Assembly (NCBI GenBank): GCA_030150135.1
Contig: JASLGO010000134.1
Span: forward strand, 1 to 22,693
Reading direction: 5' to 3'
Origin: Aquirhabdus sp.
Lineage (GTDB): Bacteria > Pseudomonadota > Gammaproteobacteria > Pseudomonadales > Moraxellaceae
Length of the DNA stretch: 22,693 nucleotides
Shown: positions 21,725 through 22,693 of the stretch, piece by piece
Numbering within the stretch: the first letter of the stretch is position 1
How the letters are laid out: each line of letters starts with the position of its first letter
Translations under genes and position numbers: made by a program
The notes under the pieces: model-generated
Told to the model about the DNA's origin: nothing
Database searches by the model: none
What the model saw: the letters and a program-made list of their open reading frames with translations, nothing else

Positions 21725-22693
21725 ATGAAACGTCCAATTTATCTCGATTATGCTGCAACAACGCCTGTTGATCCGCGTGTTGCTGCGCGAATGATGCAGT
21801 TTTTGACATTGGATGGAGATTTCGGTAACCCTGCTTCACGCTCACACGGCTACGGCTGGCAAGCTGAAGAGGCTGTTGAACATGCTCGCGAACAAGTGGC
21901 TAACCTCGTACACGCTGATCCACGTGAAATCGTTTGGACTTCTGGTGCGACCGAATCAAACAACTTGGCAATCAAAGGCGTAGCGCATTTCTACGCTAAG
22001 AAAGGCAAGCATATCATCACCAGCAAAATTGAACACAAAGCAGTTCTCGATCCATGCCGTCAGCTTGAAGATGAAGGCTATGAAGTCACTTATCTTGATC
22101 CAGAGCCAGGTACAGGTTTAATTCATCCTGAAGCAGTTGCTGCTGCGTTCCGTGATGACACTATTCTGGTTTCATTGATGATGGTCAATAACGAACTCGG
22201 TACGATTACTGATGTTGCGGCGATTGGCGAATTGACCCGCGCACGCGGTATTTATTTCCACGTCGATGCAGCGCAAGCGACTGGTAAAGTTGAAATTGAC
22301 CTGTCGACATTGAAAGTTGATTTAATGAGCTTCTCAGCACACAAAACTTATGGCCCGAAAGGCATTGGCGCACTGTTTGTTCGTCGCTCGCCTCGCGTTC
22401 GCTTGCAAGCACAAATGCACGGCGGCGGTCATGAGCGCGGTATGCGGTCAGGCACACTCCCTACCCATCAAATCGTGGGTATGGGCGAAGCATTTGAAAT
22501 CGCTGGCAAAGAAATGGTTGCTGAACAAGCACGTTTGAAAGAACTACGTGATCAATTGTGGGAAGGTTTACGCACCCTTGACGAAGTGTATTTGAATGGT
22601 GATGCCACTCAACGTGTCGCAAACAATCTAAATGTCAGCTTCAACTTTGTTGAAGGTGAATCATTGATGATGGCATTGAAAGATCTTGCGGTT
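21725..22693 (+). CDS. iscS: Cysteine desulfurase IscS (partial, runs off the window)
   Basis: An open frame from ATG 21725 continues to the window edge with no stop, giving 323 codons. It starts MKRPIYLDYAATTPVDPRVA, nearly the same as E. coli IscS, and has TSGATESNNLAIKG, KIEHKAVLDP, HVDAAQATGKVEIDL and the PLP lysine Lys207 in FSAHKTYGPKGIGALF. The catalytic cysteine loop (Cys328 in E. coli) lies just beyond the window. IscS takes sulfur from cysteine and passes it to IscU, tRNA-modifying enzymes and others. It is the second gene of the isc operon. The ribosome site is weak. A short antisense frame overlapping its start (21654-21845) is a shadow. Confidence 0.95.
   Translation, partial: MKRPIYLDYAATTPVDPRVAARMMQFLTLDGDFGNPASRSHGYGWQAEEAVEHAREQVANLVHADPREIVWTSGATESNNLAIKGVAHFYAKKGKHIITSKIEHKAVLDPCRQLEDEGYEVTYLDPEPGTGLIHPEAVAAAFRDDTILVSLMMVNNELGTITDVAAIGELTRARGIYFHVDAAQATGKVEIDLSTLKVDLMSFSAHKTYGPKGIGALFVRRSPRVRLQAQMHGGGHERGMRSGTLPTHQIVGMGEAFEIAGKEMVAEQARLKELRDQLWEGLRTLDEVYLNGDATQRVANNLNVSFNFVEGESLMMALKDLAV

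Noticed and set aside
1..22693. Mobile elements, tRNA genes or CRISPR arrays
   Set aside because: I found no transposase, integrase or terminal inverted repeats, no cloverleaf-like sequence, and no regularly spaced direct repeats beyond the short dyads near 14950.

Overview
The window looks like a chromosomal segment of an AT-rich gammaproteobacterium, most likely Moraxellaceae and Acinetobacter-like. This is an inference from the base composition, the iscR-iscS pair at the right end (IscS begins MKRPIYLDYAATTP) and the overall gene types. I saw no tRNA, rRNA, CRISPR array, integrase, transposase or phage gene. The window opens in the last codons of one gene and ends inside iscS.

Layout. (1) 1-767: the tail of an unknown gene, then an exported YceI-like protein. 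(2) 894-7294: a compact plus-strand catabolic operon: type I extradiol dioxygenase, FAH-family hydrolase, AMP-forming acyl-CoA synthetase, MhpA-like FAD hydroxylase and a TetR regulator. Its promoter is overlapped by a perfect 10-6-10 inverted repeat. (3) 7496-8308: an exported DJ-1/PfpI protein on the minus strand. (4) 8395-12659: a MerR-controlled unit. A minus-strand Old Yellow Enzyme reductase diverges from merR, followed by an acetoacetate-decarboxylase-like protein and a saccharopine-dehydrogenase-like oxidoreductase. Both target promoters have the 19-bp spacer typical of MerR activation and nearly the same 16-bp palindrome. (5) 12837-16723: a bile-acid:sodium-symporter-type transporter gene broken by a frameshift, a PaaX-type regulator, and a divergent AidB-like acyl-CoA dehydrogenase, with a spaced set of AT-rich repeats between the last two. 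(6) 16724-18654: a 364-bp gap with a strong hairpin and a possible 34-residue membrane peptide, a stand-alone CHAD protein, and a convergent protein that looks like a voltage-sensor domain without a pore. (7) 18784-20967: a TetR regulator diverging from three consecutive VOC (glyoxalase-fold) genes, with two matching 21-bp palindromes 30 bp apart between them. (8) 21079-22693: iscR with a recognisable type 1 IscR site in its promoter, then the first 323 codons of iscS.

How the parts work together. The operon at 975-7294 supplies ring hydroxylation, extradiol ring cleavage, hydrolysis of an acyl-pyruvate-like product and CoA activation of a released acid. That logic resembles orcinol or alkylresorcinol catabolism, or degradation of another alkylated phenol, but the substrate cannot be read from sequence. 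The MerR, PaaX and TetR/VOC units look like separately regulated responses to organic or electrophilic compounds. Together with the aromatic operon they give the region the character of a catabolic and detoxification neighbourhood beside the housekeeping isc genes. The most distinctive signals are the regulatory palindromes, which link regulators to targets at four separate loci.
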